Assembly: GCA_013398955.1 (NCBI GenBank)
Contig: VWPU01001212.1
Location: 1-64,000, forward strand
Length of the DNA: 64,000 bases
From: Callaeas wilsoni
Taxonomy: Eukaryota; Chordata; Aves; Passeriformes; Callaeidae
Reading direction: 5' to 3'
Shown here: in pieces, positions 8,987 through 22,951 of the stretch
How positions within the stretch are numbered: position 1 is the first letter of the stretch
Layout of the letters: every line of letters starts with the position of its first letter
Notes under the pieces: generated by a model
Database searches by the model: none
What the model saw: the letters and a program-made list of their open reading frames with translations, nothing else
Told to the model about the DNA's origin: nothing
Position numbers and translations under genes: made by a program

Positions 8987-11900
8987 CAAGAGCGAGACCC
9001 TCAGCTCCTTCAGAGCACAGCCAACAGCGCTGCTGCCATCCTGCCTCCGCTGGTGTCCCAGCTTCCCAGAGAACACCTACGAGATTCCATGGGACAACGA
9101 CACTGACTACACCATGGCAGCAATTTCGCTTGATATGAAAGGCTTTAATACTTTTGGATTGTGGGTGAGGGAAAGAGGAACAGGCAACAGGCGCCCTGGT
9201 GCATCTTCTGTGCAGGCACTGACACATGCCGAGTCCCAGGCCTTGGTGTGGGAATGGGAGCCCAGGACTTGCCCTCCCTGGGAGTGCCCTGAGCACAAGG
9301 TGTCTCTTGCTCTCTAATTAAAGGATGCCATGCAAAATAAGGCTGTGACCAGAAGACTGAGAGCCAGGAGAGCAGGTTGCTCCTGAAGTGATGAACCACT
9401 CTTAAGGAAACCTCGAGAGGTGAACGTGAAGCTACTTGGAGGATTGAAAATAAGGTCTCTGCTACCCGTCAAAGGTGCCAATAGGTAAAAAGGCAGAGTA
9501 TTTTGTGGGGAGCCCTTCTCAGCAGACATGCTCTGAGACCACGACCAAGGCTAAAACCATTTCTCATGGGAGCTGTGGTTTAGTGGAGCGCAGATTTTGG
9601 CACAGTTCTCTCCTCTGGTTCACCTTGCCATCTGCAGGAGGTAGGATCTGACTGCGGTACAGGAATAACCAGACTTCTTCTCTTGCCTCCACATCACTGT
9701 GCAAGGTAAGATTTTCCATTGCTGTTGCTGCAACCATCATGGATGAAGAGCAAAGGAAGGCAGCTTCTCCCAGTAAATTTTGCCTGATTCTCTCACTTGG
9801 GTAGGTAGCTCTGCATGGCAATGGCTTTCCCAGCCAGCCTCCCTCTCATACCCTCCCTGTGCCACTGGAATCTTGCCATGCCCTACTCTGTTTGAATGGA
9901 GAAAGTCCCTACTCTTAGAGCAACCACCTGGAAAACACAGGAGGTTGCAGGCAGGAGCCTGTACCACCAGGAAAGAGTAGAAGGGAATGCCTGTTGATTT
10001 TACCAGAAGATGCTGCCTTCATGAGAAGGAGAAGCAGAAAGGAATCCACTGCAGTGGGAGCAAGAGTGCTAATCCACAGTGTTCCTCCAACCTTCCTGCC
10101 CAGCTTTGTTCATACAGAACGTGGAAGATGGGGAAGGATGTTGTTCACCATGCCCCCATCATCTGGAGTCACCATGTGGGATGAGGAAGATGCCTTGATG
10201 TCCACGGTGCCCTTTTGGTCATGCGTGTCACGACTTACCCAGACAGTTCTGGAGAAGAGTTCCCATCAGAAACGTGGCTGAGGGCCCTGCCCCGTGGCCT
10301 GAATCACACAGTCACGCAGCGTGAGGATGCTGATGTCGTTGGTGGTGGTGGGAGCTGCCCATCAAGGGCTGGGCTTTGGGGGCTACCACACCAACTCCCT
10401 CCTCCTCTGACTCGGGGCTCAGGGGACATCTCCAGGTGCAGTGGCTTTCTCCAGGAAAGTCAGGCTCAGGAGAGACTGGCTGTCAGACTCTGAAGCACTT
10501 GTTGCTTTTGACTGTGTGTTTTGGACAGAATCCCCTTCCATCTGCATTGATGCAGCTATTGTTTGTATACATGATTTTTAAGAAGGGATTTCCCTTCCTT
10601 CCTTCTCCCTTTAATATCTTGTAGCAGCTAGAAGCAGGGAGAAGAGACTGGCACCATATGACCAACCAGCTGTCTGTGGACTGTCAGAGCATATTGAGGG
10701 GAACACAATGTGACTACCTAGGGTGCTTGATCGTTCAGTCTCTGTCGGCTAAGCTATACACTATCTTCCTTCCACTCGGTTATCCTGGATGTCACTGGGC
10801 CAGTGCATGGTTTACAGGACAGTATTTTGAATTTTTTAAAAAAATAATCTGGTCCATGTCCAGTGCATGGTAAGAGCCCCTTCCTAGGCAAGCAGCATGA
10901 CTCATGCTGGCAGAGCATCTACTGCCAAGTCATCCTTTGTGTTGCACAGCAGTGTCTTCACTTTTCTAAATTGCCTTTACAGGCAGGAGAGTGGGTCACC
11001 TTTGCTCCAGCTTCAAGGTAGCAAACATAAGTGTTTAGGAACGAGAATACCAAAGGATGTGAAGCAAAGCTAAATATAGATGCCTCACACTGACTAATGT
11101 TGGAGAGAAGATGAGGTGTCTTTGACCTCAGTCCTCTCAGTTTTCTCTGCAAAGGAAACACAAATGCATTTTAAAGATCTCTTCCCTTATTTGTGAGTTT
11201 CATGGTATGAAGACAGGTAACTATCCTTCAGTTTCCACTAGAAAATCAAGATGCTTTTACAGAGGGAAAGGAAAGCACACTGAGGTGCACAGAGAATAAA
11301 AGGCATGATCTGTCACTGGTGCAGTGCAGCAGGGAAAGGCAGTTTGGGGGCACAAGGAAAAGATAATCTCTGCCACTTGAGGAATTTATCAGGTAAAGGC
11401 TTTTCTGAGGATGCCTCCTGAACTGTGCTCTCTGACACAGCCAGTTGTCAGAACCATTAGGCACAAGTTCTTTAGGTTGAAGTTTGATGTGGGGGAATTC
11501 CCGAGAAATTGACCCACAGAGAGGAGATGTTCCTTAAGGAAAGAGAGAAGAGTCCTTTCATTACTAATCAGATGACATGACTAATTTCTAGGAAGCCACA
11601 CTTTGTCTGAATTGGCAGATCTGCGTTCCCTCAATATACAGATGACAGTATTATACTCTGCACACTTTGCCAGCAGACATACTGCCTTATTTACTCAGGA
11701 ATATGTCGTGTTTTGCTTGACAAGTGGTAAAAACATGGTCTGCCTTACTTCTCTTTAACATTCTAATTTTTAGGCTACTGAGGTATGCTCCTGTGCCTTC
11801 ACCTATTCAAGGAGGACAGGTTCTCATAAAAACTGTATGATGATTGTTATTGATTATGACCAATAATATGTTATTTTTGTCTGTCCCTTCTTCCTTTCCT

Positions 11901-12760
11901 CTTGCATTATTTATACTGCAATCCTTTTCCTTCTAATGACAATCAGCATCATTACCTGTCTTCACAAACTACACACAGCTGTTTCTCAAGTCTACAGACT
12001 TTTGCAAGCAAGTTTCCAGTTATTTTTTTGGGGTTGTAATTCTTGGAATTATTGTCTTTTCCTTCCTGCGGATATTTCCGTGCAATTCTGGAAGTCTGTG
12101 GAAAACCACACCACATTAATTCAGCGGTATGGACTGAGACTGGGACATGAGCTGGTGTCATGTACTTGCTGCAAAGCCTCAGTATGGCAGAAAGAGCTGC
12201 TAATTACACTGCCTGGAGTAGAAAGTTTGCGTAATCAAGGAAGGGGAAATGGCGAGTAGCGTATGAATAGCTGTTCATCATTTCCGTCTCAGCTCCTGCT
12301 ATAGGAAAGGAGAACTAAACCTGCAGAAACCTAACTCTGATTGTAAGAGCGTCATGGCAAATGGACACAATTTACTGCTGATGCACTCAAAGAACTGGGG
12401 TGTCTAGATAAGGCAAGTCAAGGCAGTTCTAACTTACTAGCACAGTTTACTTAAGATAACATAGCTGATTTGAATTTTTGTGAATCAAGATATTTTGAAG
12501 TAATTTTTTTATGATCCTGAGTTTTTTCCTTCTTTCTCCTCCTGCATATTCTCTTTCTTCCTCTGTCTTTCCTTTTCCTTCTCAGAGAAGCTGCTTGCCA
12601 ACTCGGGGTGGTTTTCCTGTCTGCATTTTTTGCATTTAGCCCCTGTGTTCTGGAGAAGTGCCTGCCTGCAGCAGCCTAGACAGACTTCCAGGGCTGGAAG
12701 CATGTTTTCTAAAACATGGATGTAAGTTTACTTCACCTTTGACCCTCTTCCACTGTGGAA

Positions 12761-12784
12761 CTGAAGAAATCTCTGAAGAAATCT
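12761..12784. repeat. 12-bp tandem duplication
   Basis: The unit CTGAAGAAATCT occurs twice head to tail without mismatch. It is a small slippage-type duplication with no visible function. Confidence 0.9.
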
Positions 12785-15549
12785 CAGGGCTAGGTTTAGT
12801 CCTCTGCTCCCTATGTTGCTCCCAGCCCCCTACCCTAAATATTACTGCTTTTCCAAAGCAGATGTTTCACAGCCCAGGAAAACCGAGAAGAGGCTTTCAT
12901 CCTCGCTTCCCATCTCCTCTTCTCTCTCACGCCTAGGAAAGAGGATAGGAGGAGATGCTCGGATCTCTCAACCCTCCTTGTTGATTTCTGTTTCCTTTCC
13001 CTCTGGCCCCACAGAATGATGAGATACTCCAGTAAAGGTCTCTCGCTGTCTTCTCCTACTCGTTTTGGGGACAGAAAGGAGCAGGATCCACTCCATTTTG
13101 TTATTGCCAAGGTTACTGAATCTCTTCCAGACCTGCTTGTACTTCTGTGATCAAGTTTGGGTGATGCACAAAGTTGCCCTTTTCTTTTTTATTTCCCAGA
13201 ATAGCACAGATGTTTGAGAGGAGCAGTGGCTGTGAGAAAATGACTTTTCTATGAACTACGAGAAAGAAATAGCTGAGATCATGATGGGTGGATCTTCCTT
13301 TACCCTACTGTCTAGATCGGCCTCCTAGAATAACTTCCCCCGGGAGTGACAATTTGTTTCAGTAAACTACAGATTTCAAGGGAGACCCTGATTTCAAGGC
13401 AGAAGATCATGTGTAAGGTGGTAACGTGTAACAAAATAATGTGGCCTTCCTCTAATGTTGCCTTTTATTGCCATCTTCTACAGTCCTCTCTCCCACCCAG
13501 TCATTTTTTTTTTCACACGTCCTCTGCCAATCTCTTCTCCCCGGGATCTGTTCCTGCTCCCGTGGAGTTACATTTCAGTCCTTGCATGGATTTGGATGAT
13601 ATTACATCAGGCCTCATGTTGTGTTCTGGGGGAGAAAGCAAGACAGTAAATCTCTCCTGTATTTAACAGGCTAATTTTGATTTTGTGTAACCCATATCTC
13701 TGGCTTTCTGTTTCTCCAGGAGAGCTAGGGAGGAGCAGGGAAGAAGAGGCAGAACTACTGAACAAAATCCCACGCCAGCCTTTTTGGCATCGTTTGTGAA
13801 GGAAAGGGGAGGGAACAGGAGAGAGATCCTAATCTTAATATGTATTAGGTGCTCCCATACAACAGTGGCGGGTGTGGACTGAAATGCTCAGTTGCCAGCG
13901 AGATGGTAGATTAGGCAGATTGTTTGCAGTGAGATGGATAGAGGGAAAACAGCAGGAAAGACTTGAGGAGGGACTGGAGCAGAAGGGCGTGAGGTAAGTA
14001 ATGGAAAGAAAAGTTCAAGTAAGTTCCAAAGTAGCTGAAAATGGAAGCAGGAACTGGGATTTTTTGTCTGGGAACAGACAGAGGATGCAGGGGAAAAAAT
14101 TATGGGAAGATGAAAGCCGTGGGAGTTAATTCAGCTCCTATTAAAGTTGACAGCATTACTCTTTACAGATAGTAGGCTTAGCTCATAGGAAGATTTTGAA
14201 ATAGGGCAGAAGGAGGAAAGGAGGACTGGTAGACAAAAGACAGACAAAAAGAGAGAGCAAGAAGGAATACGCCAAAATGGAAATAGAAAATAGTTGAAAA
14301 TGAACATTGGGAAGCATGCTCTGTATACTGGAAGTATGCTGGCAAAGGGAAGGGAGATTGAAACCAGACAAAAGAAAAATGAACGAGATCATTTTGTGAT
14401 TTCAGATTTACATCCGAGGGAGTATGAGAGTCCTGCCTGTAGAGCTGAGACCTTGAGAAAAACCTGTGGCAGATGTGAAGATGTGCAGGGCAGAATGTAA
14501 CTGCAAACTATAAAATGGATTAGTTTATGCAGATACTTTCCTCTCAAGCTTTATACCCCAGGAGTGGAGTGGGCTCAGAGAGCCTGCTGGGGGCTGGGTA
14601 GGGAAGATGGACAGTAGCAGGTCAAAGGGCTAATGACCTGATAGTTTGGTACAGATCTGTGTCTTGGTGTTGGTGGACTCTGACACCTAAGGAAATGAAA
14701 GTTTCAGCTGAAGCTCTTCGTGAAGCTGAGGCAGTATGAGGTCTGTCTCCATGTTTTCTCTGGCACAGGGATCCCCTGCCAACAAAACATGACCTCATGC
14801 TTCAGTCTTCTCCCTGGGGAGAGCATGAACACCCAGCTGCCACAAAACCCACAGAAGCCAGGTATCTCTGGTTGTCTGGACTGTGAAACCCCCAAGCCTC
14901 TGCATTCCTGGGTCCCACAGATTTACTCTCACCCTGTAGGAGGGTAAAACACAGCCAAGTGTCAGTGCCCCAGTCCCTCCAGCTGCAGACTCTGGTTTCC
15001 AGAAGAGGGAAATGTGCACATGGAGAATGTGACACACTCCACCATGTCCCCTGGCATGTGCCACCTCCACGGTCGCCTAGCCCACCAGGTAAGTGCAGTT
15101 GGAAATACCAACTCCTTTGTCAACTCTGGGTGAGCTGGGCTGATGGATTCAAAGCTTGGTGAGGGAGATCCAGACATCTGTACATGCACAGAGTAAAATC
15201 ATGTGGGCTTTAGGTTTTTTTTCCCCTGGAAACCAGGCTTAAAGCAAGACTCTTGATCAGGCATCCTTTCCAGAAAGAAAAATCAGCAATAGGCTGCCTG
15301 TCAAGGGAGAGCAAGCTGCGTGGGCCATATGGGCTTCTGGTCCCATGCTTGGCAGAAAGCAGGTCCCAAGCTCAGAAGGGTTCATTGAACACAAGGGCTG
15401 ACTGCCTGAATGCTTCTGGGGCAGGCACTGAGGACTTGCCTGCTGCAAGCTTGGTGAGATCCCTGCAGTGTGTTTGGATGAGAGAAAACTTCCTCCAAAG
15501 TGTGAGCAAGACCTCTGCCTGGGGCAGCCCATTGGGTTTGCTCTGGTGC

Positions 15550-15610
15550 TTAAGAGTTGAACTCTTGTGGGTTCCTTCCAGCTCAGAATATTCTGTGCTT
15601 CTGTGATTCT
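15550..15610 (+). mobile_element. Short CR1 3' tail remnant
   Basis: The stretch GGGTTCCTTCCAGCTCAGAA followed by TATTCTGTGCTTCTGTGATTC matches the end of CR1 elements, which usually finish with a few copies of an ATTCTATG-like octamer. Only the last part is recognisable; the upstream limit is uncertain and could reach back to about 15480. Confidence 0.7.
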
Positions 15611-16496
15611 TCACTCCCTCAGTACTAGATCACTACCCCTGAGTGTGAAGGCTCTGCCTCCCACTCACTGCAGTCAGACACAGGGAAAACTCCTGCTGGG
15701 ATGGGCCAGACCTGCTCAGACATCCACAGCTGGGCTGTCAATGCCAAGTATCACTTCACCCCATAGACCAGCAATGCAACTGGTGTCCCTGTGGAAGGAA
15801 ACCTGCCGTGATCCAGGGGGATATTTGTGCTGAGACAAGGTGCTTTTCCATGTGCTCTGTCTTCTTGCCTATGCATTTTCGTGACATGAGCAGGGTCTGG
15901 TGAGACTATTTTATTTTTCTCCTCAGCACAATAGCAGGAATCGATGGGAGTGGTGTATAGAGCTTCACTGCCTGAGCTCCCTGTGCTCAGCCTGAAGCTT
16001 AAAGCACATCTCCAGCAGGAAAAGAGCATCTTAAACAAACAGGATCCCAAGCTTTAAGAAGCCTAGCAGGTTTATGGCAATGCACTTTGAAGAAAGAAAT
16101 ACAATCAGAATAAATATATATTCCATTACCTGTGTTTGTTATAGACTTGGTGTGATGCTGAGAGCGTTCAGTGTATACAATTCATGGTTACAAACTTCCC
16201 AAGGCAAATTCCTAAGCCTCCGTTTCTTGTAATATTCCCTCTCACCCCATCAGACCCGCATAACCCCTGAGACTGGCAGAAAATTGCTACCCAAACTCTT
16301 TCAGGTTTGATCCCAGTCCTAGAGAGCCATAAAGTAGGATATGAAAAATATCAGGTCTTTTTTAAAGTTGGGAATTAAAGATGTGTGGGGTTTTGGCCAC
16401 AGCCATCTACGGTTATAAGATCCCTTGATTTTTTGTTTTCCTGGGCCATTGCAGCTGTATATGCAGCACTAATTCCCCAAGGCTGGAGGGTTGGGG

Positions 16497-16508
16497 TTTT
16501 TTTTTTTT
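16497..16508. repeat. Poly(T) tract
   Basis: Twelve consecutive T bases after a G-rich run. Simple homopolymer; it is not attached to a recognisable retroelement. Confidence 0.85.
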
Positions 16509-16601
16509 AATTTTCAATCCTGGTGAATTTTGTTTGCTGTTCTTCAGTCTGTTTATTGATTCTCAGCTTTTTTCATGACTCTAAGTGCCTCTTACTTTGT
16601 C

Positions 16602-16620
16602 CTCCTCCCTCCCTCCCTCC
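16602..16620. repeat. (CCTC)n simple repeat
   Basis: About four and a half copies of a CTCC-type tetranucleotide. Simple-sequence repeat only. Confidence 0.85.
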
Positions 16621-19600
16621 AAAACATACCAGCCTGCATTCACTTAGGCTGAATCTCAATTTATTTACTGCCTTTTTAGAAGCATGGTTTTTTCCCTAAG
16701 GCTTGCTGAAAGAGAGCTGACCATTAAGGTCCTTTTTCCACTGCAGAGAAGGCTTTGTCCTGTTTTCTCGTGGTGTTTGTGGCAGATATGAAACTGTTGA
16801 AGACAAAATGTACTTTTGAATCGTTCAGGCTGAAGCAAATGAGAGCTGTGTGCAGGCAGATGGAGAAAGGGTCCCAGGGTACTTTTCAACTGTGGGACGG
16901 GACATACCACTTTAGCAAATTGTTGCTACCATCTGTTTTTGCATGGGGCAGTTCTCTAGCCCCAGATAATCCCCTCTGAGTGCCAGGACTGGCTGTGCTG
17001 TTTGGCTGCTGATCTGTCACTTCCCAGCAACTGAATAACTGCTACAAAGCAGCTATTCCAGAAGCGACATTGCTGCAAGATGAATGAATTTATTTAAGCT
17101 TTCTACATTATTATCAAAAAAGTACGGGACTAATGCATGAAATTTTCTCTGTGTTGATGCTCATGCTAAGAAGTAAGAGGAACCTTTGCCAATATTTTAC
17201 TCTCTTATCAAAAAAAATCAATAAAAGTGCTTCCTGGTAAATAGCATGTTTGACATGTGGCTTGTCTGTCGAGGCATTGGAAAGGCTGATAAATACCCAG
17301 TATCCATCCTACTGTGCTTCCCCGGAAAACAAACAGCTTGGCAGGGAGAAGGAGCTGTGCAGCTCTGCAATGCGCTGTGCCTTTGTGCTCGGCATCCCCT
17401 GAGATGCTGTGAGTCTGGACACACCGGTCCTGCTCCTCCCCCTGTGCCCTCTCTCTTCCCACTCTTTAGATCAGCCAAGGGAACTCTGCCCAGCCCCAGC
17501 CATACTCAACGTGTACTGACCCATCAAGGACTTTTCTGAAGGCTAGTGCAGGCTCTTAGTGGAGGACTAATAAATTATCATTTATTCATGATGCTAAATG
17601 TGCTTTCAAGTCCAGGTAACACTGTTCAGCCAGCCTCCTTCAACCCCCTCCCCATGCCTCCCCCCATTTCCTCCAGAGCCCTGTCTCACCTGCCCTGCAG
17701 CCAGCACAAACCTGAAGGCACAGCTCTGATGGGAGGGTCCTGCACTCTCTCCACGCTTGCTTAGTGCAGGTCCAGGTATGTTCAGCAATACTTTACTCCT
17801 CTCGTGTAGTGCTCCACAATGTGTCTTCTTCTTCTCTGCCGTTTTTGATTAAGGTATGCTGAAACGAATAGAAGTGATTGGATTGCTCTCCCCTGATTAT
17901 CCTCCTGCTAACATAATTCATTGTCATTTAGAACATAATTTGCTGCTAGGGACGTGATTAGCTTGGATTAAGACACCATTAAATAAACAAGGCTGGGTAA
18001 GAGTAAGATGGCTGCAGAAAAAGACAAGAGTTGTTGTGCATCAGCTCACATCTTGTAATTAGTTGTGATTTAAAAAGAAATACCTGAAAATTTCTTAAGG
18101 GCTGAGGGAAGTCCCGAAGCAATCTATCCAGTATTTTAGAGTTAGTCTGAATGTGATCAGTGATCTTAAAAAGAGTAAGTATATAATGATGGACTGAGGA
18201 GTGCCTGTATACCTCCCACACAATATCCTCAATGTCTTCCTCATCCTCCATCCAGTGCAGCCCTCACTGGATGTGAACATCCAAATGCTCAGTTGAAGCC
18301 ATGGTTCTCAGTCTTTGTACTAAGTGTTCCATAAAATGTGAAGCTTTAGGGAAATTCAAGTGTCATCCTTTTTGGAACCCTTCTCTAGGGTATGTGGAGG
18401 TCAAAGGGGAAATTTGTTGAATCTTCAACAATGCTACAAAGTCAAGAAAGCCATTGCTTCCACCCACAAGCTGAAGGATGAGTTCTGCTTCAAGGGCTTC
18501 TGGTATTCAGGTTTCCACTATATCCAGGTAGAATATTAAAATTCGCATTTTTCCAGTGGCTGCAAAAATACCTTCAAACAGCCAGGCAAAGTTACTACGG
18601 CTGAGTGCTGTTAACTAAACGTAGGACCAGACCTCTATGCTGCACATCAAATGGGAGTTATAACATTTTCCACATGTCCTTAGTAAGACCTAAGGACAGA
18701 TTTAGCTGGGAAGCAGAATGCATTACTGTAAAAACTAGTCTTTTATTTCTTCTCATCCTGAACTGCTCTGAGCCCAACTCTGCCTCCCTTACAATAAAAA
18801 ATGTAGTTTTGAATTGTTCAGAAGAGGTACTTCCAAATAAAGCTGTCTGTGTAAAGAATAATGTAAGTGGGCTCCCACGCATTTATTCTGCAAGTTACCT
18901 GACCTGCTACCTTTTGTTTGCATTAATTTGGCTGTTACATTTGATCCACAACTTCACTGAGAATAGATCTCTTGAAATTGCAACTCGGGCCAAAACTCAG
19001 AAGCTGTATTAGAAAGTGCTTAAAAGCTACAGGTTTTGATAGTGGTCCACAAGTTGTGACAATGAATCTTTCTTTATCATGTGTAGAAGCTCAGAATTAG
19101 AAACTCAGATATAGAATTGGCTGATTCACCAACTTAGTACAGTTAATGATGTGGATTAGCCTTTTTTGCAAATGCTTTTGTGGAGAAACAAAACAAGCAG
19201 AGGAACTTTGTAGTCTAATTTGTCTAAGCATGCCTGAGCTACAATGAAATTTGCTCAGCATATATTTTCCCAGTTAGAAAAGTTGCACTTTTAAAAAGTC
19301 TAAATGAACTCAACGGTATCATTTGTTGACCCACCTGGAAGAGATGACCGGTCGAGGTCTGTTGACTTTCCCGGAATAGCTGGAGTAGGCTGGCCGGGGG
19401 ACAGTGACCTGCAGGCCAAGGCTTTTGGTGGAATATAATCTTCCTGTGTTGATTTTGTGTGACATTAGAGGTGAGACTGACATTCATTTACATTCTTCTG
19501 TTAAGTAAGCAGAGGGTTCTTGTGTTGCCTTAGCCCTGTGCAGCACAACCACGGTCACTCTGGGTATGTGCAAGGAAATGAGAAGCATGACTTCCATTCC

Positions 19601-22600
19601 TTGGAGGGACAAGGGGTGGAATGCTTATTAGGAAACATAAAAAAAAGTATTCCAGATCTGTCAAAACCTGATTTGAACAGGTGGAATTCCTCCCATCAAT
19701 ACAACTGCATCTACTTCCAACAACAGCCTAGGGAATTAAAGGAAAAAATAAGAATGTAATAATGAAAACCTTGAGAGGAAACTGTGCCTGTGCAGCATAT
19801 GGTAGACATTTGGTGTGACCCTTCACGTGCTAGCATTGCACAGGAGCCTTGTGAAGGAACCCTAACAACCATGAATTGTAGCATTTTAGAGCACAAATCT
19901 ACCCTGAAAAGGGTCTGGTTAACTTCAGCCTCAACTGTTTTGCTTCCCAAGTCTGCCCAAACCGGGCCAGCTGAATTTAATGATAGAATAAGTTGTTATG
20001 ACTTCACTGCTCTTTCTCTAAACTAGATCCAGCTATGCTTTGGAAATGTGAGCTGTGCTGGCCTTTGCTTTATAAACAGGAGCATTCAATGGATTCTAGC
20101 TGTAACAACTCGACCTTTGGGGGAGGCGAGCCAGAAATCATCCATCCTGATGAAAGGGCCAGTGGGATTTGCAGCATCCAAACAGTGGGAAGGGAGCACA
20201 TCTCTGCATGCTGTGAGAAGGTGCAGGTCCACAGCAGTGCCTGCAGTGCCCTTGGTCACACTACAAGGAAACGTGCAGGCAAGCAAGGAGCCATGGGATG
20301 TGCCAGTCTGCTCCAGGACCGAGACTGTGACAAATTGAGAGCAGACCTGGCCCACAGTTTGGCTACCCAGGGCAGCAGGATGTAGATCTGCACACCAGAC
20401 TGGTCAAGGTCCCTGGCATCTGGACTTAACCCGTGTTTGAGGAGCACCTGAGCTGGCTGTGTCCTTCCCGTTCCAGCGGCTCGTTCAGGGCCAGCTCAGC
20501 CGTCCCTGGCAGGGCTGCTCTGCAGTGCAGACACACTCTGAGCCCTGCACTGAGATTTTCAAACCACCACTTCTCCCAAAGCAAAATTGTACCTTAGCAC
20601 TTCCAGATGCTCCAGTCGGAGCTGTCTTCCTCTGTTTGCGACCTGTGGACCCCTCTGGCAGCAGGCAATTGCCATGCTGCAAATGAGAGAGGGAGGATGA
20701 CCTCAAAGGCAGGCAGGCAGGCTCGCTGCTCAGCTTGTTTCCTACCTGCTAATGCCTTTCATCAACAGCAACAGCAAAAGCCCAGTAGATAGTGGGTTTG
20801 GACAAAAGTCCCTAATTTCTATGTATTCCAGCACAGACTGACAGGAGCCCGTGCTTTCTCAGTGTAAAGTTTGTTGTAACACTGTAAGTTGATCTAATTT
20901 TCTTCTAGAATTGTTCCTTAGAAGAGGATGACCGTAGAGAGGAAAACCAGAAAGCTTTGCAGGACCTTGCTGTTTGACACTCTGCTTTTTCAGTCGTATT
21001 CCCAGGTGGGGAAGTCTTGGGTTTTTAGTGAGCTGAAGAGGTGGTGAAGTGTTTTACAGCAGCCCAAAACTTGTTCACCCAGTCCAAAATTGAAGCCCTG
21101 ACTCACCTCTGGACCTCTGTAGCTGCAGAAACCAGAATTTCAGATCCCACCCCTCCAGGAATTTCAGGAGGGTAACATCTGGATCCAAAATTAACCGTCA
21201 TGGTGTTGGCTCTTCTCACATTCAAAATCCTGTTCTCTGATCTCAATCCTGTCAGTATGGAGAGCCACTAGCCAGAAAGCTGTTAAGTTAAGATGCACTG
21301 AAAATAGCTGAGCCACCAAAGGGTGGGAGCTGGAAGATGAAAAGGGGTGGCTTTTTGAACCACTGCCCAGTCCTAAGAGACCAGGCTGCTGTTTCCAGTC
21401 CACTTCAGGACAAAGTCAGCAGGAAAATTAACATCTCTGTCACCAGGAGAATAGGCTCATCCCTTTGTCATGCACTTGAAACCAACAGAGATCCATCAGG
21501 CAGCCAAGGTGAGAGGAGCAAACTTCTGTGATGCTTTGTTATTTGATTTGATGCAAAGTCCTACAGCGAAACTCAACAGCCCAGCAAAGGGCTCAGCTGC
21601 AGAACTTCACCTGGCCTCAGCATTTTACATGCACCTTGAGGGGTTGTTATTATGTCTCAGTATATGGAGAATGCTCCCCTCGATGTCTTTGCTCACAGAA
21701 TTAAACCCCCTCACTCATCACCTCTCTGTGCCCCATGGTAAATAAGTACAAGTTTCTTCTGTAACTTCTGAATTAAATCAGCTTCCTGGCCCGTGCTGAA
21801 TCACAGCTCAGTGCTCCCCTGGCTATCTGGGTGGCACAGCCCATATTTTGGGATGTTTTGCATCTGTTAAAGGCAGATCTCTTTTCTCAATGGAACTCTG
21901 TAAGCTATTCTCCCAGTGACATCATGCCCTCTCTGCTCCCACAGCCACAAAGGCGCATATTGATAGGCATGACATTTTCCTTTAATGCTTTCATTGTTTC
22001 CAGAGGTTTATTTGGGTTGTTGTTGGAAGTCAGAAAAACAAGACAAAAGGCAAAGTATGTTAAGAAGGAGACTTGGCCTGCATGCAAGTATGTGGTGAGA
22101 GAAAATCTCTGGGGCAATTTTTAGGGAATTTGCTTTCCACAGGCTTCTCCACAGTGAAAAATGAGCGCCATCCGAGCCCCTGGAACTGCCACCTCCTTCC
22201 TGCAGTTTGCTGCAGTCCAATGCTTGGGTTTGGTGCTTTGTGCAGGGATCTGGCATGGGGATTTTAGAGCACTTCTGTAGATGTATCTGTTTTGCTCTTC
22301 TTCCCTATTTGCCTCTTTAGATACTTTTTTTTCCCTGAGAATTACCCACAGCACTTCCAGTGAGTTGTTGTCCAGAACGATGTGTTAGTTTATAGATAGA
22401 TAAACTGACTGTTACATATTTCATTAAATATTCCTTAAGAGTTGCTTTGTGTCTAAGGGAGTTTGCAGACATCCATATAGACCCCTCTTAAAAGTTAATT
22501 TGTCTGGCAGTCTGGACAAAACAATACTCCAAAGGTTAATAAGCATGAAATGAATGGCTTGGTAAGCCTGGGCTAAATGATCATTTGGAGGAGGGAGCAG

Positions 22601-22787
22601 CTACTACTCTATTACATGCTGCTGCTGTTAAACCTCAGCAAATCTGCTATCTAAGTGAAGAAGAGCCCAGAAGAGAGGAGCCTTCTAGGTCTTGCCCTCA
22701 ACAGCCTCTGGCTTTGGTTTCACATAATGCTTCAACTGCTTGACAGACCTGTGAGCTCTGCTGAGACTTGCTCTCAGAGGACCTCTG

Positions 22788-22951
22788 TGGGTTTTTTTAA
22801 AAATCTTTTATTATTATTATTTATTTGGGAGTGTTGCTGTTGTTGGGGTTGTTGGTTTTGGGGTTTTTTTTTTTACTTTTTTGTTGTTTGCTTGGCGGTT
22901 TTTGTTTGGCTTTTTTTAGTAGTGATAGTGGGGTTTGGGTTTTGGGTTTTC
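22788..22951. repeat. T/G-rich low-complexity block
   Basis: About 160 bases almost entirely T and G on the + strand, with TTATTATTATT, GTTGTTGGGG, TTTTGGGGTTTTTT and GGTTTGGGTTTTGGG segments. An apparent 102-codon frame through it is made of Phe, Trp, Gly and Val only and is an artefact of composition. Strand-asymmetric T/G runs of this sort are common in bird genomes. Confidence 0.85.

Larger units (their letters stand above)
6530..15549. other. Intergenic, no gene seen
   Basis: About 9 kb with only short open frames, none of recognisable family. Points of note: a 43-bp-period duplication at 8915-8986, a pair of 12-bp direct repeats at 10800-10811 and 10860-10871, an 8+8 inverted repeat at 12701-12718, and a 12-bp tandem duplication at 12761-12784. 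GC-richer patches occur at 8670-9100 and 10240-10480. No LTR or LINE was recognised here. Confidence 0.55.
15611..22787. other. Intergenic, no gene seen
   Basis: About 7 kb without a recognisable gene. It holds a 12-T run at 16497-16508, a CCTC simple repeat at 16602-16620, and an AT-rich stretch at 17840-17990 with clustered ATTA and FOX-like motifs. Open frames around 20050-20380 and 21470-21740 have no recognisable domains. Confidence 0.55.

Noticed and set aside
12701..12718. Inverted repeat CATGTTTT/AAAACATG with 2-base loop
   Set aside because: Perfect but short and AT-rich; no link to any gene or element, so probably chance.
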